Assembly (NCBI GenBank): GCA_022562055.1
Contig: JADFQA010000014.1
Location: 1 to 64,000, forward strand
DNA from: Acidobacteriota bacterium
Lineage (GTDB): Bacteria; Actinomycetota; Acidimicrobiia; Spongiisociales; UBA5794
DNA: 64,000 bases
Direction of reading: 5' to 3'
Part shown: positions 9,172 to 16,629 of the stretch, one piece after another
How the letters are laid out: each line of letters starts with the position of its first letter
Position numbering within the stretch: position 1 is the first letter of the stretch
The notes under the pieces: generated by a model
Seen by the model: only the letters and a program-made list of their open reading frames with translations
What the model was told of the DNA's origin: nothing
Database searches by the model: none
Translations under genes and position numbers: made by a program

Positions 9172-9323
9172 TTGATCACTCCGCCGGTGTCGAGGAACGT
9201 GTTTCCCATCCAGTCGTACACAATGTTAAGTAGCAGCAGAAAGACAACCATCGCGACGGTAGCCAGCAGTATCCGTAACGGTTTCGGTCCGGGGAGCGCT
9301 CGGTAGGCGCGTTTGAAGATCAC
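9168..9323 (-). CDS. Small single-pass membrane protein between sortase and trpG
   Basis: A 51-codon reading frame starting at GTG 9323 inside the sortase stop (GTGA overlap) and ending inside the trpG start (TTGA overlap). The product begins with a basic segment (FKRAYRALPGPKPLR), then one hydrophobic helix (about residues 18-36) and the tail DWMGNTFLDTGGVIN. A small membrane protein of this shape occurs at this position in other actinobacteria. The double overlap strongly supports translation. Function unknown; location next to sortase suggests an envelope role. Confidence 0.75.
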   Translation of the reverse strand: MIFKRAYRALPGPKPLRILLATVAMVVFLLLLNIVYDWMGNTFLDTGGVIN

Positions 9324-10156
9324 AGTGACCCCAGAATAACTTCCGCGTTCGGGCCCGAAATCAGCTCGGCAAAGATGATCAGTCTCTCACGAGAGGAGAA
9401 CCTTGGATTGCACGTCGTGAGCGTCAACCACGCTCCCGTTCTGTTGTCAGTAACCCATACGTCCGTCGGGGCGACAATGAGCGTTTCCCTGACCATATAT
9501 GTGTGAACACCGAGGGCGGTCTCTACCTCGATGATGTCGCCGATCTCAAGCAGATCTAAATCGCGGAAGGGAGCACCGTAGGTTGTGCGGTGCCCGCTTA
9601 TCACGGCGTTGCCGGGCTGACCAGGAAGCGGGGTACCCGCCATGTGCCCTGCGCCGTTCCTGAGGTCGGCAACCGATGTACCTTCGACAACGTTCCATCC
9701 CTGCGCCAGAGACTCGATGCTCGGAATCCGAATCAACGCAAATGCCTCACCCTTGGCGGGTGGCAATTCCCTTTCGATGATCAAAGGAACGCCGTCGCCA
9801 GAGTCGATGAGAGTGTCCGAACCAGAGACGTCTACGCCTTCAGAGATCGGCGCACTGAGATCGGCCCCCGATACCAGCGGAGTCCACTCGACCTCCTCAA
9901 TCACAGCACTGTCAAAATTGGCGACCCGTTCCTCGGCGAGCGCCACCTGGTTCCTTTCTGCAAAGAAAGTCGTGATGAACACCGCATGGACCACGAAGCC
10001 AATGAGAAACAACCCGAGGTTTATCGAAACCCAACCGACACTACGCACAATCCGCGCCACCATCCGTCGACGCCCACCGGGCAAATCGTCTACTCCGTCA
10101 GATTGGAATGCAATTGGTTGTTCTGCCTGCGCACTCTCGATTGTTTCAGTCTGCAT
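9320..10156 (-). CDS. Sortase (class E-like)
   Basis: Membrane-anchored cysteine transpeptidase of 278 residues from ATG 10156, which has a GAGGAG ribosome-binding site seven bases upstream. It has a cytosolic N-terminus, one membrane helix (about 41-64), an acidic linker and a catalytic beta-barrel. Catalytic His189 is in ISGHRTTYGAPF, Cys249 in TLTTCNPR, and the arginine follows in SSRERL. TLTTC and the location beside crgA/trpG fit the class E sortases of actinobacteria, which anchor housekeeping substrates with LAXTG-type signals. No obvious sorting-signal substrate is encoded in this window. Confidence 0.9.
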   Translation of the reverse strand: MQTETIESAQAEQPIAFQSDGVDDLPGGRRRMVARIVRSVGWVSINLGLFLIGFVVHAVFITTFFAERNQVALAEERVANFDSAVIEEVEWTPLVSGADLSAPISEGVDVSGSDTLIDSGDGVPLIIERELPPAKGEAFALIRIPSIESLAQGWNVVEGTSVADLRNGAGHMAGTPLPGQPGNAVISGHRTTYGAPFRDLDLLEIGDIIEVETALGVHTYMVRETLIVAPTDVWVTDNRTGAWLTLTTCNPRFSSRERLIIFAELISGPNAEVILGSL

Positions 10157-10293
10157 GGGTGCTCCTCGCGAGCAAAGACAACCGAAACGAACCCTAGACA
10201 CATTGTCCGAATACATGGCACCCCGGCGATGAAATCGACAGCGAACTGACGGTCATTGAGCACTATCGGCAGCGATTGCTACTCTATGAAGCT

Positions 10294-10545
10294 ATGCCTG
10301 TATCGAAAGGGCGCAAGAGCGCCAACAAACGTCCTGCCCCACCACCGACAAAGGACCCCGGCAAGACGAAAGGTCCTTCGCCGACGTGGTACGTCGCCAC
10401 AATGTTCGCCCTCATGGGTGTCGGCATTCTGGTGATAGTCATCAACTACATGGCCGTGTTCCCGGGAACTCCCAAAAACACGCTTCTCCTGGGCGGTCTT
10501 GCCGGCATCGGTGCTGGGTTCGCAATGACCATGGACTATCGATAG
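10294..10545 (+). CDS. crgA: Cell division protein CrgA
   Basis: Small integral membrane protein of 83 residues from ATG 10294 (MPVSKGRKSANK). It has a basic, proline-rich cytosolic N-terminus, two hydrophobic helices (about 31-52 and 60-77) and the family ending FAMTMDYR. CrgA scaffolds FtsZ, FtsI and other septal proteins in actinobacteria. Divergent orientation from sortase/trpG matches the mycobacterial locus. Confidence 0.88.
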   Translation: MPVSKGRKSANKRPAPPPTKDPGKTKGPSPTWYVATMFALMGVGILVIVINYMAVFPGTPKNTLLLGGLAGIGAGFAMTMDYR

Positions 10546-10571
10546 CGTTTCGCGCAATTTGGTGGTACGCA

Positions 10572-10721
10572 GTGAAAACACCTGATTCCTCAGCCGATCT
10601 GGGAGACTGGTTCGAAGACAAAGCCGATGTGCTCATTGGTTTTTCGCACACACGGACATCTGCGTACGCGTCAGACGAATTACACTGTGGCGAAATCGCA
10701 GCGGGAGAGTTCGCGACATGA
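10572..10721 (+). CDS. Possible small ORF upstream of the lipoprotein gene
   Basis: A GTG-started frame of 49 codons beginning KTPDSSADLGDWFEDKAD. It ends by overlapping the start of the next gene with ATGA. The acidic, ordered-looking composition and the coupling make translation conceivable, but there is no recognisable family, no membrane segment and no good ribosome-binding site. It may simply be leader sequence of the lipoprotein gene. Confidence 0.25.
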   Translation: MKTPDSSADLGDWFEDKADVLIGFSHTRTSAYASDELHCGEIAAGEFAT

Positions 10722-11314
10722 AAACCTCGATGGCGCTGGTTGTGGCAATGTTGATGATCGTCGCCGCATGCGGCGGGAGCAACGACAACGGAACACAGAC
10801 TGACATCTCCTCACCGGCCGACATCTCCTCACCGGCCGAAACGGCAGCACCGGCTGACACCGGAGGAGGGCTCGGCGGCGCACTGAGCGCCGATGAGAAG
10901 GCCGCCGCGGCGAAGTTTGCGATCAGCTTAAAAGACAGCTTCGATGACGTAGATAGCGGAGTGTCGGTCACCAGCGAACAGGCAACATGTGCAGCCGAAA
11001 CGTTCGTCGATGCGTTCGGAATCAGCGCGCTCGAAAACATTGAGAACGCCACCGCAGGTGACGAGTTTGCGCTGTCCCTCGCCGAGGCCAAACAAATGGC
11101 TCCCCTGTTTCTTGACTGCGTACCGTTAAAAGACATCATGATCGGAACCATGCTGACCGGCGCTGAGATGACTCAGGCCCAGGTGGACTGTATTTCCGAT
11201 GCCTTCACGGACGAGGTCATAGAAGACATGCTTGTGCAGTCGCTCGCTGGAGAAAACACCGATACCGGGAACAACGCACTGTTCGCTGCAATGCTCCCGT
11301 GCCTAACTTCCTGA
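10718..11314 (+). CDS. Predicted secreted lipoprotein, Thr/Ser/Pro linker and cysteine-containing domain
   Basis: 198 residues. The N-terminus is a lipoprotein signal peptide with lipobox VAAC (Cys19), followed by a low-complexity linker in which DISSPA is directly repeated. The folded part (about residues 58-198) contains four cysteines (ATCAAETF, FLDCVP, VDCISDAF, LPCLTS) that could form two disulphides on the cell surface. It resembles the small helical Cys-containing lipoproteins common in actinobacteria. I do not recognise a specific function. Confidence 0.75.
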   Translation: MKTSMALVVAMLMIVAACGGSNDNGTQTDISSPADISSPAETAAPADTGGGLGGALSADEKAAAAKFAISLKDSFDDVDSGVSVTSEQATCAAETFVDAFGISALENIENATAGDEFALSLAEAKQMAPLFLDCVPLKDIMIGTMLTGAEMTQAQVDCISDAFTDEVIEDMLVQSLAGENTDTGNNALFAAMLPCLTS

Positions 11315-11505
11315 GAGCAGACTTTGCCAGAGGAACGGGTCGGCGCAAACAGCGTGCCGGGTGCGCGTATCTAGCACTGCGACTCGATGGGCGGGGAACT
11401 ACATGTACGTAGTTATCCACGCAATTGTCCCCATGGTGTGGAAATATCGACTCCGTTTTCCGTTGGAAGCGCCTCGTGGTCGAAGCCGTCGGTCGCCGAC
11501 CGCGT

Positions 11506-11760
11506 TTAGGACTCTTGGCTCGGCTCCCACGCGGGATCCATGTCTTCACGGCAGTGGCGAGGGGCTTCGATATCGTCGGATTGTGCATGCGTTACCGTCA
11601 GACGCAGACCGCACACGGCGCATTTGTAGAGCTGGTCAACCTCGCCCACATCCTCCGGATCGGGCTCTGGCGGCACCGGAATCGCCAGCATTCTGACAAC
11701 CCACGCGATTGTCCGAAAGATCACGGCCGCAAGAACGCCGGCAAAAGCGAGCTTTAGCAT
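11506..11760 (-). CDS. Small membrane protein with zinc-ribbon-like motif
   Basis: 84 residues: an N-terminal hydrophobic helix (residues 3-27), a Pro/Asp/Glu-rich linker and the metal-binding-like segment YKCAVCGLRLTV with RHCREDM about 20 residues later. It starts six bases downstream of the thiolase stop on the same strand, so the two are probably co-transcribed. A CxxC-H-C arrangement suggests zinc binding or redox activity near the membrane. No function is assigned. Confidence 0.65.
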   Translation of the reverse strand: MLKLAFAGVLAAVIFRTIAWVVRMLAIPVPPEPDPEDVGEVDQLYKCAVCGLRLTVTHAQSDDIEAPRHCREDMDPAWEPSQES

Positions 11761-11766
11761 ATGGCG

Positions 11767-12930
11767 TCAGTCCAGACGTTCGATGATCGTGGCGTTGGCC
11801 AGACCGCCACCCTCGCACATGGTCTGCAGACCATAACGACCTCCTGTCCGCTCCAACTCGTTCAGCAGGGTGGTCATAAGCTTGGTCCCCGAGGCACCCA
11901 ATGGGTGGCCGAGAGCGATCGCCCCTCCATTCACATTCGTCTTTTTCAAGTCAGCCCCGGTTTCGCGCTGCCATGCAGCGACGACCGTGGCAAAGGCTTC
12001 GTTCACTTCGAACAGATCGATGTCGTCGATCGTCATCTCTGCTTTTTCTAGAACCTTCCTAGTCGCGGGAATTGGGCCGGTCAGCATCGTGATCGGGTCG
12101 GTTCCCGCGAGAGCGAACGTGTGGAAGCGGGCACGTGCCTTGAGACCTAGACACTTGGCTTTCTCTGCAGACATGATCAGCACCGCGGAAGCTCCGTCAC
12201 AGATCTGCGACGAGTTGCCGGCGGTGACAACTCCACCTTCCTTGAAAACTGCAGGAAGGCCAGCGAGTCCCTCAAGTGTGGTTGTTGGACGGATGCCCTC
12301 ATCTCGACCGGCCATCTCGATTGATCCGTCGTCCTTGGCGACTCGGATCGGAACGATCTCATTCTCAAACCGGCCTTCTTCGGTGGCCCGATTCGCCCGC
12401 ACGTGCGATTCGTTCGCTATCGCGTCAATCTCTTCTCGAGAGATTTTCCACTTGTCTGCGATGAGTTCTGCAGAGATACCTTGCGGTACGATTCCGTCGT
12501 CGTAGCGTCGCAGCATCATTGGGCCGAAGGGTTTGCCCGGGCCATCCATGTTCGAACCCATGGGCACCCTTGTCATCGACTCGACGCCAGCAGCGATCAC
12601 GATGTCATAAGCACCGGCAATCACACCTTGTGCAGCAAAATGGGCAGCCTGCTGGCTAGAACCGCACTGCCGATCTACCGTTGTGGCGGGAACAGTCTCC
12701 GGGAAATCGGCGGCAAGTACGGCGTTCCGGCCGATGTTCAGACCCTGCTCCCCAAGCTGTGAAACACACCCAACAATGACGTCGTCAATAAGCGCTGTAT
12801 CGAGTTGGTTGCGTTCGCTCAAAGATTTCAGTACCTCGGCGAGTAGATCGACAGGGTGCCAATCCTTGAACTGGCCTCCGCGCCTCCCACCAGGTGTGCG
12901 GACGGCGTCAACGATGACTGCGTCAATCAT
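11767..12930 (-). CDS. Acetyl-CoA C-acyltransferase (thiolase family)
   Basis: 387-residue type II thiolase that condenses or cleaves acyl-CoA units. The acyl-accepting Cys89 lies in DRQCGSSQQA. The active-site loop NEAFA, the catalytic histidine in GGAIALGHPLGASG and the second cysteine (Cys372) in CEGGGLANA are all intact. Full length relative to the family. It is alone except for the small membrane gene downstream, so whether it acts in beta-oxidation or acetoacetyl-CoA synthesis cannot be decided. Confidence 0.92.
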   Translation of the reverse strand: MIDAVIVDAVRTPGGRRGGQFKDWHPVDLLAEVLKSLSERNQLDTALIDDVIVGCVSQLGEQGLNIGRNAVLAADFPETVPATTVDRQCGSSQQAAHFAAQGVIAGAYDIVIAAGVESMTRVPMGSNMDGPGKPFGPMMLRRYDDGIVPQGISAELIADKWKISREEIDAIANESHVRANRATEEGRFENEIVPIRVAKDDGSIEMAGRDEGIRPTTTLEGLAGLPAVFKEGGVVTAGNSSQICDGASAVLIMSAEKAKCLGLKARARFHTFALAGTDPITMLTGPIPATRKVLEKAEMTIDDIDLFEVNEAFATVVAAWQRETGADLKKTNVNGGAIALGHPLGASGTKLMTTLLNELERTGGRYGLQTMCEGGGLANATIIERLD

Positions 12931-13052
12931 GTGAGCTCACTTTCGTTGCGCAACAATGGTGGCGCCCTCGTACGGACGATAGCCATGGCTACGTCGGCGT
13001 CTGGCCAGCGAACTCACCGTTTTCTTAGGTGTTGCTCGTCTGTCCCTACGAG

Positions 13053-13126
13053 TGGAGACGATCGGATTCGAACCGACGACCCCCTGAATGCAAATCAGGT
13101 GCTCTGCCAGGCTGAGCTACGTCCCC
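13053..13126 (-). tRNA. tRNA-Ala (TGC)
   Basis: The reverse strand folds as a tRNA starting GGGGACG with a complementary 3' strand CGTCTCC. The acceptor stem contains the G3-U70 pair that is the alanine identity element. The anticodon loop reads TTTGCAT within CTGATTTGCATTCAG, giving TGC. The T-loop GGTTCGAATCC is present. CCA is not encoded. Confidence 0.97.
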
Positions 13127-13238
13127 GAGGGTTAGATGATTCTACTCCCCACCCCACGAACTCCGATCGCACCCGCAAACAGGTCGACCTTTCCACCTTC
13201 CGCGTGGATTCGGGAAATGGTATGCTCACGCTTCCTTT

Positions 13239-13313
13239 GGGCCCATGGCTCAGCTTGGTTAGAGCGCATCCCTGATAAGGATGAGGTCCCTGGTTCAAAT
13301 CCAGGTGGGCCCA
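13239..13313 (+). tRNA. tRNA-Ile (GAT)
   Basis: Acceptor stem GGGCCCA pairs with TGGGCCC, discriminator A. The anticodon loop CTGATAA gives GAT, and the T-loop is GGTTCAAATCC. It lies 112 bases from and divergent to tRNA-Ala. In many actinobacteria these two tRNAs directly follow gyrA, whereas here 26 kb lies between. Confidence 0.97.
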
Positions 13314-13320
13314 CGGCTAC

Positions 13321-13374
13321 GCCTCAGGAGGCGTTGGGAACCCCTTCGGCGCTCGGCGGCGCCAGGGGGTTCCT
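13321..13374 (+). terminator. Two hairpins downstream of tRNA-Ile
   Basis: CGCCTC-AG-GAGGCG at 13321-13334 is followed by an 8-bp stem GGAACCCC / GGGGTTCC (13338-13345 with 13367-13374) enclosing a further GC-rich stem. There is no strong T tract. Position just after the tRNA suggests transcription termination or processing. The region 13375-13502 shows nothing else. Confidence 0.5.
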
Positions 13375-13502
13375 TGGAGGAATCCTCCGGATTCTCCATA
13401 CCAAAGGTTCGGCGCAGACTGCGAGTCCTCCCGACCGCCGTGTGCGGGATCCTCACCAACGGCTAGGTCCACCCTTTAGAATCCTTCCGGCCTCGGACCC
13501 GA

Positions 13503-14339
13503 CTAGCTGCCGATTATTGGGCTGCGGAGTGCTGCGAGTACGACGAACCAGCTACCGACGATGATCAAGATGTACCCGCTTGATCGTTTCACGGTTGAGC
13601 CGGTGGAGCGCACCGTCCGCAGTACCTCGGCGTTTAGGAACGACACCGCCACTGAGCTGCCGACGAGCAGCGTCACAAACACCACTGCGGCAGTGCCAAA
13701 GCCGACCGTTGCTTGGGTAGCACCGACCGTGAGGGATTGAGCTGCCAGACCGGCAAGCAGCGGCCCGGTTCAGCCAAACCCCGCCAGCAGGTACCCGAAC
13801 CCATAGAGGACGTCGCCCTGAGCTGCGCTCTTGACACGCGATGGGGCGAAGGTTTTCCCCGCCGATCGCGCAACACTATCGAGCCACGGCATCCGAAATC
13901 TGACCAGCCGGGCCTGGCGAAGCCCGAAGGCAACAAGCGTTGCACCGACGGCGAACCTAAAGACTCGCCCTGTGACGCTGTCGAACGCAACGACCGACGT
14001 TAAGGCGGTGCCCCCACCTGCAACAACAGCGGCGACCACGCCAAGGAGCGCCGCGGCGCCTATACCGACGCGAAGAGCGCTGAGGACCGCAGCGCCCCGC
14101 GACTCGGTCGACTTCCTGGTGAGAAACGTCAGGAGCAGCGGGAACGAACACGGCGAGAAGAAGGCCGCAAACCCCGTGACGGCGCCCAGAGCAACGACGC
14201 CGACGCCGGTATCTCGGTCGGAGCCGGCAAACGCCACAAAACCCACGTATCCAGCTATCCCGACGACCATGACACCTAGAGCATTTGCGGCAAACCGGAC
14301 CCGTGTTTTACGAAGCACCTGGGAGTCTTTCGATGTCAT
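13503..14339 (-). CDS. CcdA/DsbD-like membrane thiol reductant conduit, predicted selenoprotein (UGA = Sec190)
   Basis: Reading through a single in-frame TGA (13770-13772) gives a 278-residue polytopic protein from ATG 14339 to TAG 13503. Before the TGA the product carries the CcdA-type motif FFSPCSFPLLLTFL with redox Cys64. The TGA falls at residue 190 in LLAGFG-U-TGPLLAGL, exactly where this family has its second redox Cys (typically LGC followed by T and P). The hydrophobic protein continues in frame for 88 residues after it, with two or three more helices. A bacterial-type SECIS hairpin follows the TGA (separate entry). Family role: passing electrons from cytosolic thioredoxin across the membrane to extracytoplasmic thiol proteins. 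TGA is a normal stop in neighbouring genes, so Sec insertion rather than a changed code is inferred. The alternative is a nonsense mutation. An upstream TTG at 14399 is unlikely as the start because it overlaps a TTGACA promoter-like element. Confidence 0.8.
13741..13758 (-). promoter_or_regulatory. Bacterial SECIS-like hairpin after the in-frame UGA
   Basis: Counting from the first base after the TGA, bases 12-13 (GC) pair with 28-29 (GC), U14 is bulged, bases 15-18 (UGCC) pair with 24-27 (GGCA), and the apical loop at 19-23 is GGUCU. The E. coli fdhF SECIS as I recall it has its bulged U at 14 and its GGUCU loop at 19-23, i.e. U17, G23 and U24 counted from the UGA, the residues recognised by SelB. 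A possible lower stem pairs GGG at 4-6 with CCC at 35-37. Structure and spacing were derived by hand. Confidence 0.8.
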
Positions 14340-14449
14340 GGTCTGTCGTTGCCTGATGTCATACCAAGACCGTAACCGTTCGACCCGCTCGAATGTCAAG
14401 GAGCGAAATGACCTGGTCCAGACCGCCTCAAATCCGGGCCACAGCCCTC

Positions 14450-14482
14450 GTTGTCGCGCTTCGAACGCGTTAGCGCGACAAC
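14450..14482. repeat. Perfect 11-bp inverted repeat
   Basis: GTTGTCGCGCT at 14450-14460 and AGCGCGACAAC at 14472-14482 are exact reverse complements separated by 11 bases. It starts one base beyond the last codon of the methyltransferase pseudogene and lies upstream of the CcdA-like gene. A terminator without T tract is the simplest reading; an operator is possible. Confidence 0.6.
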
Positions 14483-14483
14483 G

Positions 14484-15031
14484 CTACGTTTGGATTGTCT
14501 CGAGCGTCGCTAGTCCGTGGAATACCAGCGACTTCGTGTAGAGATGTTTACGGCTCGCCGCATACCGTTCGAGCCACCGATCAGAGGTCCACTTCAAGCC
14601 TCGACTTGCGGTTGCCCGCTACCACACGTGCACCATGGCGTTACGGAGACGGCCGTTCGACCCAGTCGGAAGCGTCGCAACCGCTGCGGACGGATCGCCA
14701 ACACCCGTGGGTGTCAGCACCACAAGCTCATTATCGGGTTTGAGAACCCGAAGCGCTTCGTCAACGAGTGGTCCGGGGTCGTCGAGCAGGAACAACACCG
14801 AACACAGACACGCGGCGTCAAACGAATCTTCGGCGAACGGAAGAGGCTCGCCTTCGTGCGAGAGGATTAACGAAGTCTGGACTCGGTCCAGCTTCTTGGC
14901 CGCCCGGGTCCGGTTCCGATGTCCAAGACCCGTGACCTCTGTGGCAGGCCGGCAAACTGATCAAGCACTGGATCCAAAAAGGCTTCGTACCAGGGTTCGT
15001 CCACAGCTCGAACTAGTGGGGAAAATGCCAT
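14484..15031 (-). pseudogene. SAM-dependent methyltransferase, broken by a frameshift and an in-frame TAG
   Basis: The frame from ATG 15031 encodes a methyltransferase N-terminus (EPWYEAFLDPVLDQF, then motif I VLDIGTGPG) and then runs into a false frame. One base later the homology resumes in the neighbouring frame: AAKKLD, then PLPFAEDSFDAACLCSVLFL and DEALRVLKPDNELVVLTPTG. A TAG interrupts that frame after VHVW, and beyond it RATASRGLKW to VFHGLATLETIQT still looks coding. A one-base loss in the GGG run near 14904 would explain the shift. The stretch between motif I and the acidic loop is also shorter than usual. The start overlaps the stop of the upstream membrane gene (TGATG). Confidence 0.7.
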
Positions 15032-15444
15032 CAGGCATCGACCGTCGCGGCATCGGACGAAGACATCTTGTCGGATGCCGGACCGGAGACATACCGGCCA
15101 AGGATTGTGACAAACACCACCGGCAAAAACGCGGCCGTCGTCACCTGCGCAATCGTGACTGCTCCGGCGAACAGATAAACCACGGTAGCTACCCAGTCGA
15201 TGGCCTGGACACCGATCATCGCCCGTATCCATGTCATGTGGGGCTCCGGGTTGCGAGCAGCGAAGAACATCCCATATGAAAAGCCAAGAGCCCGGGCGCT
15301 AAACATGGCGAACAGCCAATTGGTCCATTCGGGGGCATCACTGAACCCGACCATCGCGGCGAATAGGCCTGGAACAAGGAACACGAGGCCGAGCACAAGT
15401 TGCACGGCTCCGATTACAAATAGCGTACGTTTCAAGCCAGTCAT
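15031..15444 (-). CDS. Four-helix membrane protein of unknown function
   Basis: 137 residues with about four hydrophobic helices (roughly 5-32, 42-60, 70-90, 95-117) and an acidic C-terminal tail SDKMSSSDAATVDA. No catalytic motif is visible. The layout resembles DUF4345-like small membrane proteins, but I cannot confirm that. It is translationally coupled to the methyltransferase pseudogene (TGATG) and lies 88 bases downstream of an Rrf2-type regulator on the same strand, so the three probably formed one operon. Confidence 0.7.
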   Translation of the reverse strand: MTGLKRTLFVIGAVQLVLGLVFLVPGLFAAMVGFSDAPEWTNWLFAMFSARALGFSYGMFFAARNPEPHMTWIRAMIGVQAIDWVATVVYLFAGAVTIAQVTTAAFLPVVFVTILGRYVSGPASDKMSSSDAATVDA

Positions 15445-15532
15445 AGCGACTCCAAATAGCTTATCTAGAGCTTATGTTGATGTAGTTTTGGCATTTGAGA
15501 TGACCGTCGCGATGGACGGTCCGAATTGCGGT

Positions 15533-15952
15533 TTAGCTCTTCGAAATGCCGGCGATCGTAACCTCCTCCAGGCTCAAGCGCATGACCCGCTCTGCGTCGC
15601 CCAAGGCCCGACGGAGGGCGGCTTGACGCCGTGTCGGCGTCGTACCTTTGACTCGCGGGGCAGAATCCGTGCGAAACAGAGGCAGATCCCTTTCGATCGC
15701 ATCGACAACCGCCAACAGAGTCACCTCGTCCGGTGGTACCGCAAGTCGGACTCCGCCGCGGGCCCCCTCACGAGTTTCAATGACCCCGGCTTTGTGCAAA
15801 CTCCGCAGCAACCTCGCCAAGCTGGGTGCCGGGATATCGAGGTCCTTTGCAAGACGGCTCGTGGGGACAAAGTCGAACTCTCCGAGCTGTACTTTGTCTG
15901 CCACATACACCGTTGCCAGCATTGCTTGCCACACCCCCAACGAATAGCTCAT
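15533..15952 (-). CDS. Rrf2-family transcriptional regulator (no Fe-S cysteines)
   Basis: 139 residues. An N-terminal winged helix with the Rrf2 pattern: SLGVWQAMLATVYVAD, then TSRLAKDLDIPAPSLARLL and the wing KAGVIETREGARGGVRLA. The central cysteines that hold an iron-sulphur cluster in IscR/NsrR are absent, so it should sense something else, as CymR-type members do. An AT-rich palindrome lies just upstream of its start, suggesting autoregulation. It precedes the membrane protein and methyltransferase genes. Confidence 0.82.
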   Translation of the reverse strand: MSYSLGVWQAMLATVYVADKVQLGEFDFVPTSRLAKDLDIPAPSLARLLRSLHKAGVIETREGARGGVRLAVPPDEVTLLAVVDAIERDLPLFRTDSAPRVKGTTPTRRQAALRRALGDAERVMRLSLEEVTIAGISKS

Positions 15953-15981
15953 GACTTGGCTCCGCGTTCTTTAACTACGTC

Positions 15982-16010
15982 AACTATATATTGAGTTACA
16001 ATATATTGTC
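15982..16010. promoter_or_regulatory. AT-rich palindrome, likely Rrf2 operator
   Basis: AACTATATATTG and CAATATATTGTC form an imperfect palindrome around AGTTA, 30 bases upstream of the Rrf2 start. The strong A+T bias contrasts with the surroundings. Between it and the VOC gene at 16158 no further feature is evident. Confidence 0.5.
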
Positions 16011-16157
16011 AAGAGTTGACCGCCACAAGCGTTGTGGACCAGCCGCAGATCCACAAAGCGGCGGCAGTGCGTAGCGCGTCGGTACAAACTCGGTTTGTCG
16101 TACCAGTGTGCGACTATTGGAGCGTGAAAGGCGTAGCGTCATGAAACGAGTCACCCC

Positions 16158-16544
16158 ATGAACCAAATCACCAGCGTTCTCGCAGTGGCGAGTATCGAAT
16201 CCGAGCTACCCCTGTGGAGAGATCGGCTTGGGTTCGACGTCACAACCGTTGTCCACCATGAGGGTGTCATGGGATTCGCGATTCTTCAGAGAGGCACAGT
16301 CGAGGTAATGCTGCAGTCCTTCGCCAGTCTCGACGCCGATGTCGGTGACGTTGGGGGAAAAGCGTTGCGGGGTCTGTCGATGCTGTTCATCAAGGTGAAA
16401 GACCTTGATGTTGCCCGCTCGCGGTTGACAGATACTGACATCGTCATGGAGGAACGAACCACGTTCTACGGGGCGAGAGAACTCGGGGTTCGCACCGCCT
16501 CCGGACACTTCGTCGTGCTCGCAGAATTCCCGGGCGAGGACTGA
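16158..16544 (+). CDS. VOC/glyoxalase-fold protein
   Basis: 128 residues with the paired beta-alpha-beta-beta-beta modules of the vicinal oxygen chelate superfamily (MNQITSVLAVASIESELPLW and LSMLFIKVKDLDVARSRL). A terminal acid sits in FVVLAEF. Related proteins include bleomycin-resistance-like and glyoxalase-like enzymes. The first-strand metal His is not obvious, so a metal-dependent reaction is not certain. It precedes the decarboxylase gene in the same direction (85-base gap). Confidence 0.75.
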   Translation: MNQITSVLAVASIESELPLWRDRLGFDVTTVVHHEGVMGFAILQRGTVEVMLQSFASLDADVGDVGGKALRGLSMLFIKVKDLDVARSRLTDTDIVMEERTTFYGARELGVRTASGHFVVLAEFPGED

Positions 16545-16629
16545 CCCAGAACCGGGGCGCCAGAGATCCACACGAACAAGCCGTAGATGTCGGATCGTAG
16601 AATGCGGTCCGGGCCGGTCAGGAGACACA

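Noticed and set aside
11396-11413. AACTAC/GTAGTT short palindrome and single TTATCCACG near 11.4 kb
   Set aside because: A 6-bp arm and one isolated DnaA-box-like site are expected by chance; no gene context supports regulation.
13770-13772. TGA in the CcdA-like gene as evidence for an altered genetic code (TGA = Trp)
   Set aside because: TGA ends many intact genes here, often in ATGA overlaps, and the position needs Cys/Sec, not Trp.
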